Positions 52,243 to 61,007 of a DNA stretch of 64,000 nt are shown here, one piece after another. Origin of the DNA: Paenibacillus eucommiae (GTDB lineage Bacteria; Bacillota; Bacilli; Paenibacillales; NBRC-103111); NCBI RefSeq assembly GCF_017874215.1, contig NZ_JAGGLB010000007.1, positions 229,969 to 293,968 on the forward strand. Reading direction: 5' to 3'. Numbering within the stretch: the stretch's first letter is position 1; every line of letters starts with the position of its first letter. The translations under genes and the position numbers were made by a program. The notes beneath the pieces were generated by a model that saw only the letters and a list, made by a program, of their open reading frames with translations, did not search any database and was not told the DNA's origin.

Positions 52243-55230
52243 TCACTTATCGATCCATTCTTTGCGCAAGGCGAAAAGCTCCCGCAGCTCGCTAGTCGAC
52301 ATCTCGGTTACCCAGCCCTCGCCGCCGCCGACAATTTGCTCACTAAGCCCCTGCTTGCGTTCGATCATCTCATCGATGCGCTCTTCAAGTGTGCCCAGGC
52401 TGATAAATTTATGCACCTGGACATCACGGGTTTGACCGATGCGGAATGCCCGGTCCGTCGCCTGGTTCTCCACCGCAGGGTTCCACCAGCGATCAAAATG
52501 GAAAACATGATTGGCCGCTGTCAGGTTCAGCCCCGTTCCCCCTGCCTTTAGCGAAAGGATGAAAATACTGCACTGCTCTTCCTGTGGCAAGGTTCTGTCC
52601 TGAAAGCGTGTGATCAGCTCATCCCTCTTGTTTTTCGTGAGTCCTCCGTGCAGAAACTGCACAGGCTCGTTCCGTTCTTCCGTAATTGCCGCCTGCAGCA
52701 GATGCCCCATTTCCACAAACTGCGTGAAAATCAGACAGCTGTCCCCTTCCGCGCGCAGCTCATCTATCATTTCCAGCAGCCGTGACATTTTGTTGGAACG
52801 TTCCTTCTCACAGATTCTGCCTGTTTCCTTCAGAAACAATGCAGGATGATCACAGAGCTGCTTCAGCTTCGTCAAAGTGGCAAGAATCAGCCCCTTCTTC
52901 TCCATCCCGGTGAGCGAATCAATCCGCTCCATCAGGCTCTGCACGATATTCTCATACAAAGTTCCTTGTTCCACCGTCAAAGGCACATAGGCCTTGGCCT
53001 CGTTCTTGTCCGGCAGATCAAGCTGAATGGCTGGGTCCTTCTTCACCCTGCGCAGCAAAAAGGGCTTGATAAGCTTCTGTACCTGGCTGGTCAACTCGGC
53101 GTCACCGGTCTTTTCGATGGCCCCGACAAAGTTATGGGTGAATTGCCGCAGGCTTCCCAAATATCCAGGATTAATGAAATCAAAGATCGACCACAGCTCG
53201 GTTAATCGATTCTCAATCGGTGTGCCCGTTAAAGCGATGCGCTGACCCGCATTCAGCTTACGAATGGCTGAGGCTTGCTTCGTATAAGCGTTCTTGATGT
53301 TCTGAGCCTCGTCCAGGCAAACCACATCCCATTCGACAGCAGATAGCTCTTCCTCATCAATTTGGGCGAGGTTGTAGGAGGTCATGACAAGGTCCGCATC
53401 GCCGATAGCTTCAGCGAAAGCGAACTGCTCCCCTCTGGCACGCTGGGCACCGTAGTGCAGGTGCAGCTTTAGGGATGGAGCAAAACGCTCCAGTTCTTTT
53501 TGCCAATTGCCAAGAACAGAGGTTGGACAAATAAGAAGCGCAGGAGACTGCTTTGCCCTGGCAGAAGCACTGGCACTCGCATCAACCGCAACCTTCCCCT
53601 TAATCGCATCACCCCGAGAATGCAGCAGGTACGCTATGAACTGGATCGTTTTGCCGAGGCCCATATCATCAGCCAGACATCCTCCTAGGCCGAATTTGCG
53701 CAGGTATAGCAGCCATGAGACGCCTTCCAGCTGGTATTTCCGCAGCTCGGCATGAAGCAGCTCCGGGGGATCAACCACCGTAATTCCACTCGTTTGCTGA
53801 AGCTGCTTCATCATACTTCGGAGATGGCCGTTCAGCTCAACCTGAATGCGCAGGCTTGCTGCAATATCCGGGGCATCTTGCCCAAGCGTATCAGCTTCCG
53901 TTCCGCCCGAAAGAGTGCCAGCTTCACCCAGCAAATGAGCTTCGAGCACATCGCGGAAGGAGAGCCCCTTTTTGCGCTGAAATTGCTTCATAGCCGCTTG
54001 AATTTGCGCAAGAAAAGCCGGATCCAGCTGGATCCATTTGCCGCGAATGTACATAAGCCGCTTCTTTTCATCGGCCATCCGCATGAACTCTTCCTCTGTC
54101 AGATCCATATCGCCTATGGCAATCTTCCAATCGAATTCCATCAGCTGCTGCATACCAAACAAGGTACGACCGCTGGCTGAGCCTACTGCAGATTTGATTT
54201 TGGCCTTTAATTGCGGCCTCATCAGCTTCAGCTCTTCCCACCACGTTGGCAGAAACACAGAAATCCCCGCCTGTAGTAGGCCCAAGCTTCCTTGATCCAT
54301 AAACTCCCACGCTTCATCATCACTCAGCTCCATGCGAATGCTGCCTGACTGCCCCGCACTTTCTAGCGAAGGTAGGACACGGATGCACTTGTCCAGATCT
54401 TTGCTGATTCGCTCCTGGATATGCTCCCGCCAATGCTGCGGAAAAGTTCCCGATCGCAGCGCCAGCGAATCATTCGAATCAAATTCAACAAGCTGATTGG
54501 GATTTTGTTTATCCTGCAAAATAAGCCGCAGTCCCCACTCCTCCTGCTCTTCCGGCTCCACCAGCTGCAGACAGGTACGGAAGGGTACTCCGTCCGTCTT
54601 CCACCCGATCGCCATGAGCCAATCCTCTTCATCCCACCATAGCCGTTCCTCCATGCTGCTTTCTTGCCCCGGTACTAACACTGGCTGCTCTACCAGAAGC
54701 TGATTCCAGGCTGACATTACCTCTTCCTGCTGCACAGTCATTTCGGCAATAATTTCAGCGAACCACTCCTTTGCATAAGCGGCCCCTTGATTCTCCGCCT
54801 GCATAAGCAGGGCTTCATAGGCCTGAGCCATTTCCCCGGGAAGCATTAGCTTCCAGCCTACGGTTCCTTTTTGCCAGTCTGTAAAAGAAGGAGCAAACCA
54901 GCCCTCCGAAAGGGCTGCTGCATAAATGACAGCCAATTCCTTTAGCAGTAGGGATTCAGCACTCCAATTCAGTGTTCCATGCAGTAAAGAAGCAGGCTGA
55001 GAAAAGTAATCCAAAGCCATTGAAGGAGTCAAGATCAGGGCTTGTCCACCGTCAACTTCCGTAATATCCAGCAGCATCGTTCCGAAAAAAGATTTCCAAT
55101 GCCAGGCAAAACCCTGCTTTTTCAGTTCATGGATGGAAACAACTTCACCTTGCTCCGTCGTCGCCCAAATGCCAAAGCTCCCAGAAGGGAGCCTTGTAGA
55201 CTGTAAAGTTATGGTAGATAAAGCGCTCAT
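52243..55230 (-). CDS. SNF2-family DNA-dependent ATPase/helicase
   Basis: 995 residues from ATG 55230, whose ATGA overlaps the SWIM gene stop. The N-terminal 480 residues form the bacterial SNF2-associated region. The motor starts with motif I LADDMGLGKTIQ (about 523), motif II CLDEAQNIKN (about 640), motif III LTGTPIENRLTELWSI, and lobe 2 with IFTQFVEMGHLL, LKAGGTGLNLTAANHVFHFD and RWWNPAVENQATDRAFRIGQ (about 915-935). It resembles B. subtilis YwqA and moves on duplex DNA or displaces proteins. Pairing with a SWIM protein is conserved in Firmicutes. Physiological role not settled. Confidence 0.95.
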   Translation of the reverse strand: MSALSTITLQSTRLPSGSFGIWATTEQGEVVSIHELKKQGFAWHWKSFFGTMLLDITEVDGGQALILTPSMALDYFSQPASLLHGTLNWSAESLLLKELAVIYAAALSEGWFAPSFTDWQKGTVGWKLMLPGEMAQAYEALLMQAENQGAAYAKEWFAEIIAEMTVQQEEVMSAWNQLLVEQPVLVPGQESSMEERLWWDEEDWLMAIGWKTDGVPFRTCLQLVEPEEQEEWGLRLILQDKQNPNQLVEFDSNDSLALRSGTFPQHWREHIQERISKDLDKCIRVLPSLESAGQSGSIRMELSDDEAWEFMDQGSLGLLQAGISVFLPTWWEELKLMRPQLKAKIKSAVGSASGRTLFGMQQLMEFDWKIAIGDMDLTEEEFMRMADEKKRLMYIRGKWIQLDPAFLAQIQAAMKQFQRKKGLSFRDVLEAHLLGEAGTLSGGTEADTLGQDAPDIAASLRIQVELNGHLRSMMKQLQQTSGITVVDPPELLHAELRKYQLEGVSWLLYLRKFGLGGCLADDMGLGKTIQFIAYLLHSRGDAIKGKVAVDASASASARAKQSPALLICPTSVLGNWQKELERFAPSLKLHLHYGAQRARGEQFAFAEAIGDADLVMTSYNLAQIDEEELSAVEWDVVCLDEAQNIKNAYTKQASAIRKLNAGQRIALTGTPIENRLTELWSIFDFINPGYLGSLRQFTHNFVGAIEKTGDAELTSQVQKLIKPFLLRRVKKDPAIQLDLPDKNEAKAYVPLTVEQGTLYENIVQSLMERIDSLTGMEKKGLILATLTKLKQLCDHPALFLKETGRICEKERSNKMSRLLEMIDELRAEGDSCLIFTQFVEMGHLLQAAITEERNEPVQFLHGGLTKNKRDELITRFQDRTLPQEEQCSIFILSLKAGGTGLNLTAANHVFHFDRWWNPAVENQATDRAFRIGQTRDVQVHKFISLGTLEERIDEMIERKQGLSEQIVGGGEGWVTEMSTSELRELFALRKEWIDK

Positions 55231-56834
55231 ACGATTAGCTTCCCTTTCCGCAGCTCTTCCTGAAATGCGCGAAGTCGCGAATGCTGCTTGCTCAGCTCTG
55301 TGATGTAAAGCGACCAACGAACCGGCTCTTTCAGCTTTTTATAGGCCACGGCCAGCTTTTTGAGCAGCCTGACGGCCATCTTGTACGAATTTCTATTCTT
55401 CTCCTGAATATACCGCTCTACAGCACGATGATACAGGGGCAATAGATACTTCCGGTCGTTCACTTCTACAATTTTGAGCTCAGCAGGGTTGACTTCATTC
55501 GGTGACAGCTCCAGCAGCAAGCACAAATCTACCCATTCCTTGTAGCTTTCATTCTCGATAAGATGGTCTGCATAGTAAGAATAGCTGCCAGGGAGAAGAT
55601 AGATAATGGACTGCGCGTACTCTGCTTGCATATCTTTATTGGCACATAACATTTTCCAAAATTTAAAATATTCCGAATGAAGTCCATAGGACTTAAATTT
55701 CATATTAGGCAGTAACCATTTGAGCCAAAGAGCCAGCCTGTCCCATTGCCCCAAATTCTTAAAGATCTGTAAATAAGCAAATAACCCCGTCAAATCAGGA
55801 TTCATAATATCCCTATCTATCCGCTCCAAAGCCATTTGATCCTGCCCCGCCATAATATCAAAATGAACAATCGCCATGATAACAGCCTCCCGTCTGACCT
55901 GCTCTACATCAGCAGTATCGTCGAGAAAAGCCTGCAGCCTGACTTGCTCACTATGCTTCCATTCTTCCAGATTTAATAAATTCCACCAGAGCAGCCGATA
56001 AGCTGAATTCCAGTCTATGGCTGTTGTTCTTGGCTCTGGAAAAACCTGAGCAGCCAAAAAATCAGCAACAGCCTTAAGCTGTTGCGGAAATTCGCGCTGA
56101 GCGTTAACAGGATCGATCTCACTTACAACCTGATCAAGCTGTTCCATACAATTTTGAGATACTGGTTTAAAGAATGAATAATCATAGTAATAATAGGTGC
56201 GCATGCTTTCCCTATAATGGGCATCTGCCTGCTTCATCATAAACAACTGCAAGTGGACCAGATATATACCACGGATCAAAGGGGGCCAGCTTTCGGCTAT
56301 TAGACCAAGCTTGTTCATCACTTCACTATAAAGAGTACCCCAGTCGGTCCCTCTGCGGAAAAGCTGCTTATACTGATCTTCAAAATACGAATGCCATTGC
56401 TCAGCTGTCCCTGTATCCTTTGGCTTATCAAAGCTTTTTTTGATTAATTTCTTGTATATATCCAGGCCAGTCAACCCCGAATTGGGAGAGAACTCTAGAT
56501 CATCACTTAAGGCAGTTAAATGAGTTGGATTCAAAAGCGGCTCGGGGTTCTCCCCCAGCATTTCGCACGCCTCAAATAAAACCGCCGCCAAATGCCGGCA
56601 ATACGGCCCACGTGCACAAGTGCAAGAACTGGTAGAAAACCGCTTAAGATCGATATGCACACTATTGGCGCCGTTCTCCCAGACAATAGACTTCAAAACC
56701 GTGCGCTCTTCAACCCTAATCTCATCCACTAGACCTTCTATATAGCAATTCCAGCCTCTGTACAATACTTTGGTGTCAAATCTGGTTTGCATTTGAGTAG
56801 ATAACACATTCATATCCAATTTAAAATCCAGCAT
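55227..56834 (-). CDS. SWIM zinc finger protein
   Basis: 535 residues. The SWIM motif is Cys71-x-Cys73-x5-Cys79-x-His81 (SSCTCARGPYCRHLAAVL), binding zinc and probably nucleic acid. The remainder is long and helical (TPR-like) with many Trp, Tyr and Leu. It is homologous in layout to B. subtilis YwqB. It overlaps the SNF2 gene, so the two products are likely to act together on DNA. GGAGG precedes ATG 56834. Confidence 0.92.
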   Translation of the reverse strand: MLDFKLDMNVLSTQMQTRFDTKVLYRGWNCYIEGLVDEIRVEERTVLKSIVWENGANSVHIDLKRFSTSSCTCARGPYCRHLAAVLFEACEMLGENPEPLLNPTHLTALSDDLEFSPNSGLTGLDIYKKLIKKSFDKPKDTGTAEQWHSYFEDQYKQLFRRGTDWGTLYSEVMNKLGLIAESWPPLIRGIYLVHLQLFMMKQADAHYRESMRTYYYYDYSFFKPVSQNCMEQLDQVVSEIDPVNAQREFPQQLKAVADFLAAQVFPEPRTTAIDWNSAYRLLWWNLLNLEEWKHSEQVRLQAFLDDTADVEQVRREAVIMAIVHFDIMAGQDQMALERIDRDIMNPDLTGLFAYLQIFKNLGQWDRLALWLKWLLPNMKFKSYGLHSEYFKFWKMLCANKDMQAEYAQSIIYLLPGSYSYYADHLIENESYKEWVDLCLLLELSPNEVNPAELKIVEVNDRKYLLPLYHRAVERYIQEKNRNSYKMAVRLLKKLAVAYKKLKEPVRWSLYITELSKQHSRLRAFQEELRKGKLIV

Positions 56835-56881
56835 GCATGTGCTCCTCCATTAACATGTATCCACACTTCTATCTATATGCT

Positions 56882-57145
56882 CTATCGATCCTCGAAATCC
56901 AAGCTATTTCCAAGCAGAAGCTCATAGTGATCTTTGCACAGGTAATTATTCATTTCCTGCTGCTCACAGCCCGATATCCTGCACACCGTTCGTGGAATTT
57001 GCATCGATAACTCTTTCTTCACTCCGCTTTGAACGACCTTCTTTTGTCTATAATACCAAGTTGCATAATGATTCCTGCATAATCCTCTAGATGAGGCCAC
57101 CTTGGTGCATCCGCTTTCCTGACATATATCTGTCTGTGTCTTCAT
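56882..57145 (-). CDS. Small protein with duplicated CxxxxC-CxxH motifs
   Basis: 87 residues from ATG 57145, supported by GGGAGGA; the longer frame upstream has no site. Two copies of C-x4-C-x9-C-x2-H: Cys8, Cys13, Cys23, His26 (CTKVASSRGLCRNHY) and Cys55, Cys60, Cys70, His73 (CEQQEMNNYLCKDHY). Identical spacing shows an internal duplication, and each set should hold one zinc. Between them is a basic YYRQKKVVQSGVKKE. It may bind nucleic acid and lies next to the SWIM/SNF2 operon, 47 bp upstream of it. Confidence 0.75.
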   Translation of the reverse strand: MKTQTDICQESGCTKVASSRGLCRNHYATWYYRQKKVVQSGVKKELSMQIPRTVCRISGCEQQEMNNYLCKDHYELLLGNSLDFEDR

Positions 57146-57353
57146 AAAATCCTCCCTGTTGTATCGATATATAACTGTCATAATAGACATTATAAGATTA
57201 TCGCTTCCGAACAGGGTAGTCAACGTTTTGCATAGTTTCACCTAAAAATTTGTGCTTATAAGCAGAAAAACTGGAGAATTTACGCAAAAAAAACAACCTT
57301 CCCCTATAATATTATAGCAGGAAAGCTGTAAAACGACGCATATTTCATCTGAT

Positions 57354-57746
57354 TTATATAGAAAATTTACCTAGTAGAGGCATAATAAACCTGAGCATTC
57401 CCATTCCAATCCTCATAAAACCACCGATATTTCCTAGAAATCCGCTTCCTGAAGCACCGCCCGGCCCATCTCCACCACGTGATGCTCCCTGGCCTCCCCC
57501 TCCGAGCAAGCCACCTAAACCACCCAAGCCACCGCCACCCAGCAGCCCGAGCATACCGCCCAAGCCCCCTAATGCGGCAACCTGTGCCTTTGCTTTTTTG
57601 CGATTCTTTGATAGCTTCTTCTTCCCTTTAAAACCCTCCATTATGAGCTGATCCCCTTGAATGTCTCTGATCACTCCATATCGATAAGTACCATCCCTCA
57701 ACACAGCGCATACTGGCATTCCGATCAAAGCGCACGCATCATACAT
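57354..57746 (-). CDS. Glycine-rich small protein
   Basis: 130 residues from ATG 57746 with AGAAGGGAAG upstream; the longer reading starts in a repeat. Residues 1-40 form a small beta module (MYDACALIGMPVCAVLRDGT, YRYGVIRDIQGDQLIMEGF), then basic KGKKKLSKNRKKAKAQ, a Gly/Leu run (GGLGGMLGLLGGGGLGGLGG), Gly/Ser linker, and a hydrophobic end (MRIGMGMLRFIMPLLGKF). The layout resembles spore coat or exosporium-associated small proteins; no family assigned. Confidence 0.65.
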   Translation of the reverse strand: MYDACALIGMPVCAVLRDGTYRYGVIRDIQGDQLIMEGFKGKKKLSKNRKKAKAQVAALGGLGGMLGLLGGGGLGGLGGLLGGGGQGASRGGDGPGGASGSGFLGNIGGFMRIGMGMLRFIMPLLGKFSI

Positions 57747-57841
57747 TATTCTCACTTCCCTTCTACAAGCTTGCCATCCCACAATATATGTAGAAAAAAA
57801 GAGATTTGACTATGCTCATATGGAGGTGAACTATAATATGA

Positions 57842-58370
57842 GCAAAACGCCTTGCGGCGTCCTTTGATGAGCGTGTTCTTGATGTGAGTGCATGGCGGAG
57901 GGAATGGCTGTGGGCTCCAGCCGCTGTTAAAGATTTGTTCCCTTGAATGGTATACATGAGGAGGTAGGATCAAATCTTTAAAGGCGGACGCTACCGCTCT
58001 TCCGCCCACAGCCACTCCCTCTCTTTAGCTACAATCGCACGAACACCAAGCTCAAACGGACAGCCAGCAAGAGATTTTCTCTTGTTTAGAAGGAGATTTC
58101 CTAGCGGACGCAGGCGCTGGGGATGAAGAGCGCGTTCGACTGAGAAGGAGATGCCCTATTAAGCGCCCAGTGAGGCCTCTGTCCTCTTTTAGAGATGAAA
58201 ATCATCGTTAACGTGACGCATTGGCCTGGAACACCTACTTTAGCGATGAAAAACATCGCTAAGTGGAGTACACGCTCATTTCGGCAGAGGCGGGCTGCTG
58301 CTAACACTCAAAAGGACTGCCAATAGAGGTTGCTTCCTGAGGCAAGGGGATAGTGATTACAATGAAAATT
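57842..58370 (+). repeat. Modular intergenic repeat element, copy C
   Basis: Same orientation as copy A, inverted relative to copy B. GCAAAACGCCTTGCGGCGTC (57842-57861), CTTTGATGAGCGTGTTC, the large hairpin (57897-58022) with arms GGAGGGAATGGCTGTGGGC and GCCCACAGCCACTCCCTC, then AAGCTCAAACGGACAGCCAG, GATTTCCTAGCGGACGCAGG, two palindromes (58188-58263), GTGGAGTACACGCTCATT, and an ACTGCCAATAGAGG end block. Compared with A and B two of the four palindromes are missing. No gene in 57747-58479 besides this. Confidence 0.85.
58188..58263. repeat. Two 25-bp palindromes (copy C)
   Basis: TTTAGAGATGAAAATCATCGTTAAC (58188-58212, written here in two halves TTTAGAGATGAAAA and TCATCGTTAAC) and the copy at 58239-58263 with arms TTAGCGATG and CATCGCTAA. 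Start distance 51, as for the last pair of copies A and B. The second shows a compensated change: GCGATG matched by CATCGC. Confidence 0.85.
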
Positions 58371-58479
58371 TTGATTTTATTTACAGCTTCCTTTGAGGAG
58401 CGCAATGGAGAGGAAGGCCTATTTCTCCAATAAATTCCCACCATTACAGTACTAGGTTGTTTACAGATACATCAGTGCA

Positions 58480-58656
58480 TCATCGGTAATTTTGGTTCTT
58501 TTTTTCTTCAATGTAGATATCAAGCGCCTTAATTCCTCTATGTGCCAATCTAATAAAAAGCACTAAACAATAAATAGCAATGACAATAACAAATAAATAA
58601 ATCAACACTCCAAAAAGTCCAAACCATCCAGAAACAATCCCTGAATTACCCAACAT
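58480..58656 (-). CDS. Small membrane protein
   Basis: 58 residues from ATG 58656 (MLGNSGIVSGWFGLFGV), preceded by AAAGGGGG; ATG 58683 is a weaker alternative. One or two hydrophobic helices (about 10-33) followed by IRLAHRGIKALDIYIEEKK. It resembles the many small membrane proteins of Bacilli with unknown function. Confidence 0.55.
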   Translation of the reverse strand: MLGNSGIVSGWFGLFGVLIYLFVIVIAIYCLVLFIRLAHRGIKALDIYIEEKKNQNYR

Positions 58657-58804
58657 GGCTGCCCCCTTTCCATTTGATTCCATTTTTATAACTTTACGTT
58701 TGTTATCGGAAGAAGTTTCAATTTCATTGTTACGACAAAAAGAAGCAGCAGCCGCGGTGTTTGCTTCTTTTATCATTAGATGCAGGTTGGACTGGAAGCC
58801 TCTA

Positions 58805-59452
58805 TTATTTAGCCATATGCTTTTGAATTTTATCGAATAGCCGTTTTTTCACTTTCCCATTTTCTTCACCTTGACTAGGATGCATAAATAAAACAAAAGA
58901 TTCCTCTGCTAAAATATGATTATCAATTGCAAATTCCAATACGTCATACGCTTTAGCTTGAAGCAATTCTCCAACAAATTCTTTATCCAAAAAAATCCTG
59001 CTGCGAATCAAATTTTTAGCCTTGAAAGAAATGGCTTCTTTATGAAAGGCCTTACTATGAAATTCCGATTTCAGACTATCCACTTGTTTCAGCGATAGCC
59101 TTTCATTTTTCATTAAGTTAAGAATGATACTTTCTAAAGCAATGTACTTAACACGTCTATACTCGTCGATTATTTCATTCAACATCTTATCCGGTATCAT
59201 TGGTGGGATAGTGTCTACCATCTGTCGAAAATACCACCAAGTGATATGTTCTTTGGCATGATCATTAATATTTATTTCATTTCTGTATGTATAAATACCT
59301 TTCAGAGACACTTCGGACAAATCTGAATGTATCCGTAATTGTTCGTCAGTATCTAAAAAACTAATAATTTTATTTATCTTATCAATCACTTGTTTATCAT
59401 GATCCGATGCTTCAAATAGGGAATTGATTTTCTTTACCCATTCGTAGTACAT
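58805..59452 (-). CDS. Hypothetical protein
   Basis: 215 residues, mostly helical and charged, no signal peptide or membrane segment (MYYEWVKKINSLFEASDHDK at the start; FIDTDEQ-like and HITWWYFRQMVDTIPPMIPD further on). I do not recognise the family. It is a single gene, AT-rich, between the small membrane protein and the amidohydrolase terminator. GGGTGGGGAAA is the only upstream purine-rich site. Confidence 0.65.
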   Translation of the reverse strand: MYYEWVKKINSLFEASDHDKQVIDKINKIISFLDTDEQLRIHSDLSEVSLKGIYTYRNEININDHAKEHITWWYFRQMVDTIPPMIPDKMLNEIIDEYRRVKYIALESIILNLMKNERLSLKQVDSLKSEFHSKAFHKEAISFKAKNLIRSRIFLDKEFVGELLQAKAYDVLEFAIDNHILAEESFVLFMHPSQGEENGKVKKRLFDKIQKHMAK

Positions 59453-59491
59453 TTCCCCACCCTTTCATTCCTTATTGATCTCGGATATTAT

Positions 59492-59535
59492 AAAAAAGCC
59501 GTTCCAACAATCTCTTCTGAGGATTGGAACGACTT
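59492..59535 (-). terminator. Terminator of the amidohydrolase operon
   Basis: GTCGTTCCAAT and ATTGTTGGAACGGC pair on the minus strand and are followed by TTTTTTATAA, ten bases after the amidohydrolase stop. Confidence 0.8.
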
Positions 59536-59545
59536 TCCTGTATTT

Positions 59546-60934
59546 TTAAATCAGCGGCCACGTTCTTTGCAGCTTGTAATTCATTCTGCCAGCTAATAAT
59601 CGGGACTGTTCGTTAAATATTGGCTCCATCTCTTCGATGTTAACTCTTGTAATACGGCCGCCCTTTACTACGAACTCTCCGTCTACCAGAACGCTATCCA
59701 CGCTTTTTCCATGACTGGAGTAGATCAAATTATTTACCCTGTCGTACGCAGGTAATGTCTCAGGGCGCAAAATGCCATGAATGACAATATCAGCCGCCTT
59801 GCCAACCTCCAGACTTCCACATTCATCTTCAACGCCTAGAGCTTTAGCTCCGTTGATCGTCCCCATAACGAGAACGTCTTCACGCGTAAAGATAGGAGCC
59901 TTGCGCTTGCATTCGCGATGTCCAACAGCGGCCAAATACATTTGTAAGAACATATCCAGCGAATCGCTCCAATTACCGGCGTCTGTACCGAGGGAGACTG
60001 CGAGTCCCATTTCGCTCATTTCCGGAAAATATCCAGATAACGCACCCAAGCCATATTTGGCTGATGCTCCAGGGCAATGAATAATGCGAGGGTTCGTTCT
60101 GGCCAGGATCGGCAGCTCATCTTCCTGCGCATGGATAACATGGACAAGTGCCGTACCTTCGTCAAGCACACCCAAGCTGTCAAATAATTTAATTGGAGTC
60201 ATCCCATATTCTTTCACAAAGTATTGAACTTCTTCCTCATATACAGCAAGATGAATTTGCATCTGTACGCCATATTTTCTGGCCAAATCCTTAGCGCCTA
60301 CAATTAGATCCGGTGAGCAATGCTCCATCCCGGCTAAACCAACATGGGCACCTACTGGCCTTTTGCGCGTACGCGGGTAATCAAGCATTTGTTTTTCCAG
60401 AATATCCAGACAAGTATTAGTCGAGAACTGCATAATAGCAAGCTCCGGAATGTAATTATCGCCAATTCCCGCACCGGTATAACCTTTGATGCCCACGATA
60501 TTGCCTCCGTTGAACATTCCATCAATGTGCCTGGAGCTGCCCGTATCTCCGAAGAAGGTAGTGCCGTTCAAAGCCATTTCCATAGTAGCAAGCAGCATGC
60601 TTAAATGCTCGTCATTGCTTGAAATATTGCGCACCAGCGGATCTTCGTAATTTTCCCATATTTCCCGAACCGAAAAGGTGTCTGCCACCCAGCCTCTGAC
60701 CAAATGCCATACCGCATGCTCGTGAGCATCAATCAAGCCAGGATGTACGACCCCGCCTTGGCAATCATGCTGGTCACCTTCATACTCCTTCAGCACGTCT
60801 GCATTTTTGCCAATTGCGGCAATTTTACCATCAACAATGGCAATGGCGCCATTTTCAATCATCCGTCTGCTCGGGTCAATAGTAAGAATATATCCGTTTA
60901 TAAGGATTAGGTCCGCTTTTTTCTTGTCATTCAT
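59546..60934 (-). CDS. Amidohydrolase family deaminase/chlorohydrolase-like enzyme
   Basis: 462 residues from ATG 60934 (MNDKKKADLILINGYILTID), AGAGGTGG upstream; a longer frame lacks a site. Metal-dependent hydrolase of the TrzA/ATZ/SsnA group: metal ligands His71 and His73 in HPGLIDAHEHAVWHLVRG, further His in VHVIHAQEDELP, and Asp in SLGTDAGNWSDSLDM. C-terminal LEVGKAADIVIHG closes the small beta domain. Removes ammonia or another leaving group from a ring or guanidine substrate. The LacI gene precedes it by 73 bp in one transcript. Confidence 0.9.
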   Translation of the reverse strand: MNDKKKADLILINGYILTIDPSRRMIENGAIAIVDGKIAAIGKNADVLKEYEGDQHDCQGGVVHPGLIDAHEHAVWHLVRGWVADTFSVREIWENYEDPLVRNISSNDEHLSMLLATMEMALNGTTFFGDTGSSRHIDGMFNGGNIVGIKGYTGAGIGDNYIPELAIMQFSTNTCLDILEKQMLDYPRTRKRPVGAHVGLAGMEHCSPDLIVGAKDLARKYGVQMQIHLAVYEEEVQYFVKEYGMTPIKLFDSLGVLDEGTALVHVIHAQEDELPILARTNPRIIHCPGASAKYGLGALSGYFPEMSEMGLAVSLGTDAGNWSDSLDMFLQMYLAAVGHRECKRKAPIFTREDVLVMGTINGAKALGVEDECGSLEVGKAADIVIHGILRPETLPAYDRVNNLIYSSHGKSVDSVLVDGEFVVKGGRITRVNIEEMEPIFNEQSRLLAGRMNYKLQRTWPLI

Positions 60935-61007
60935 TGCTACGCCACCTCTACTTTTTTTGTAATAACGTTCTCGCAAATACGAAGTAAGAACCACGTGAAC
61001 TGGCTCC

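Noticed and set aside
57752..58307. Minus-strand frames of 64-87 codons in repeat copy C
   Set aside because: Same reason; they follow the hairpin modules and lack ribosome sites.
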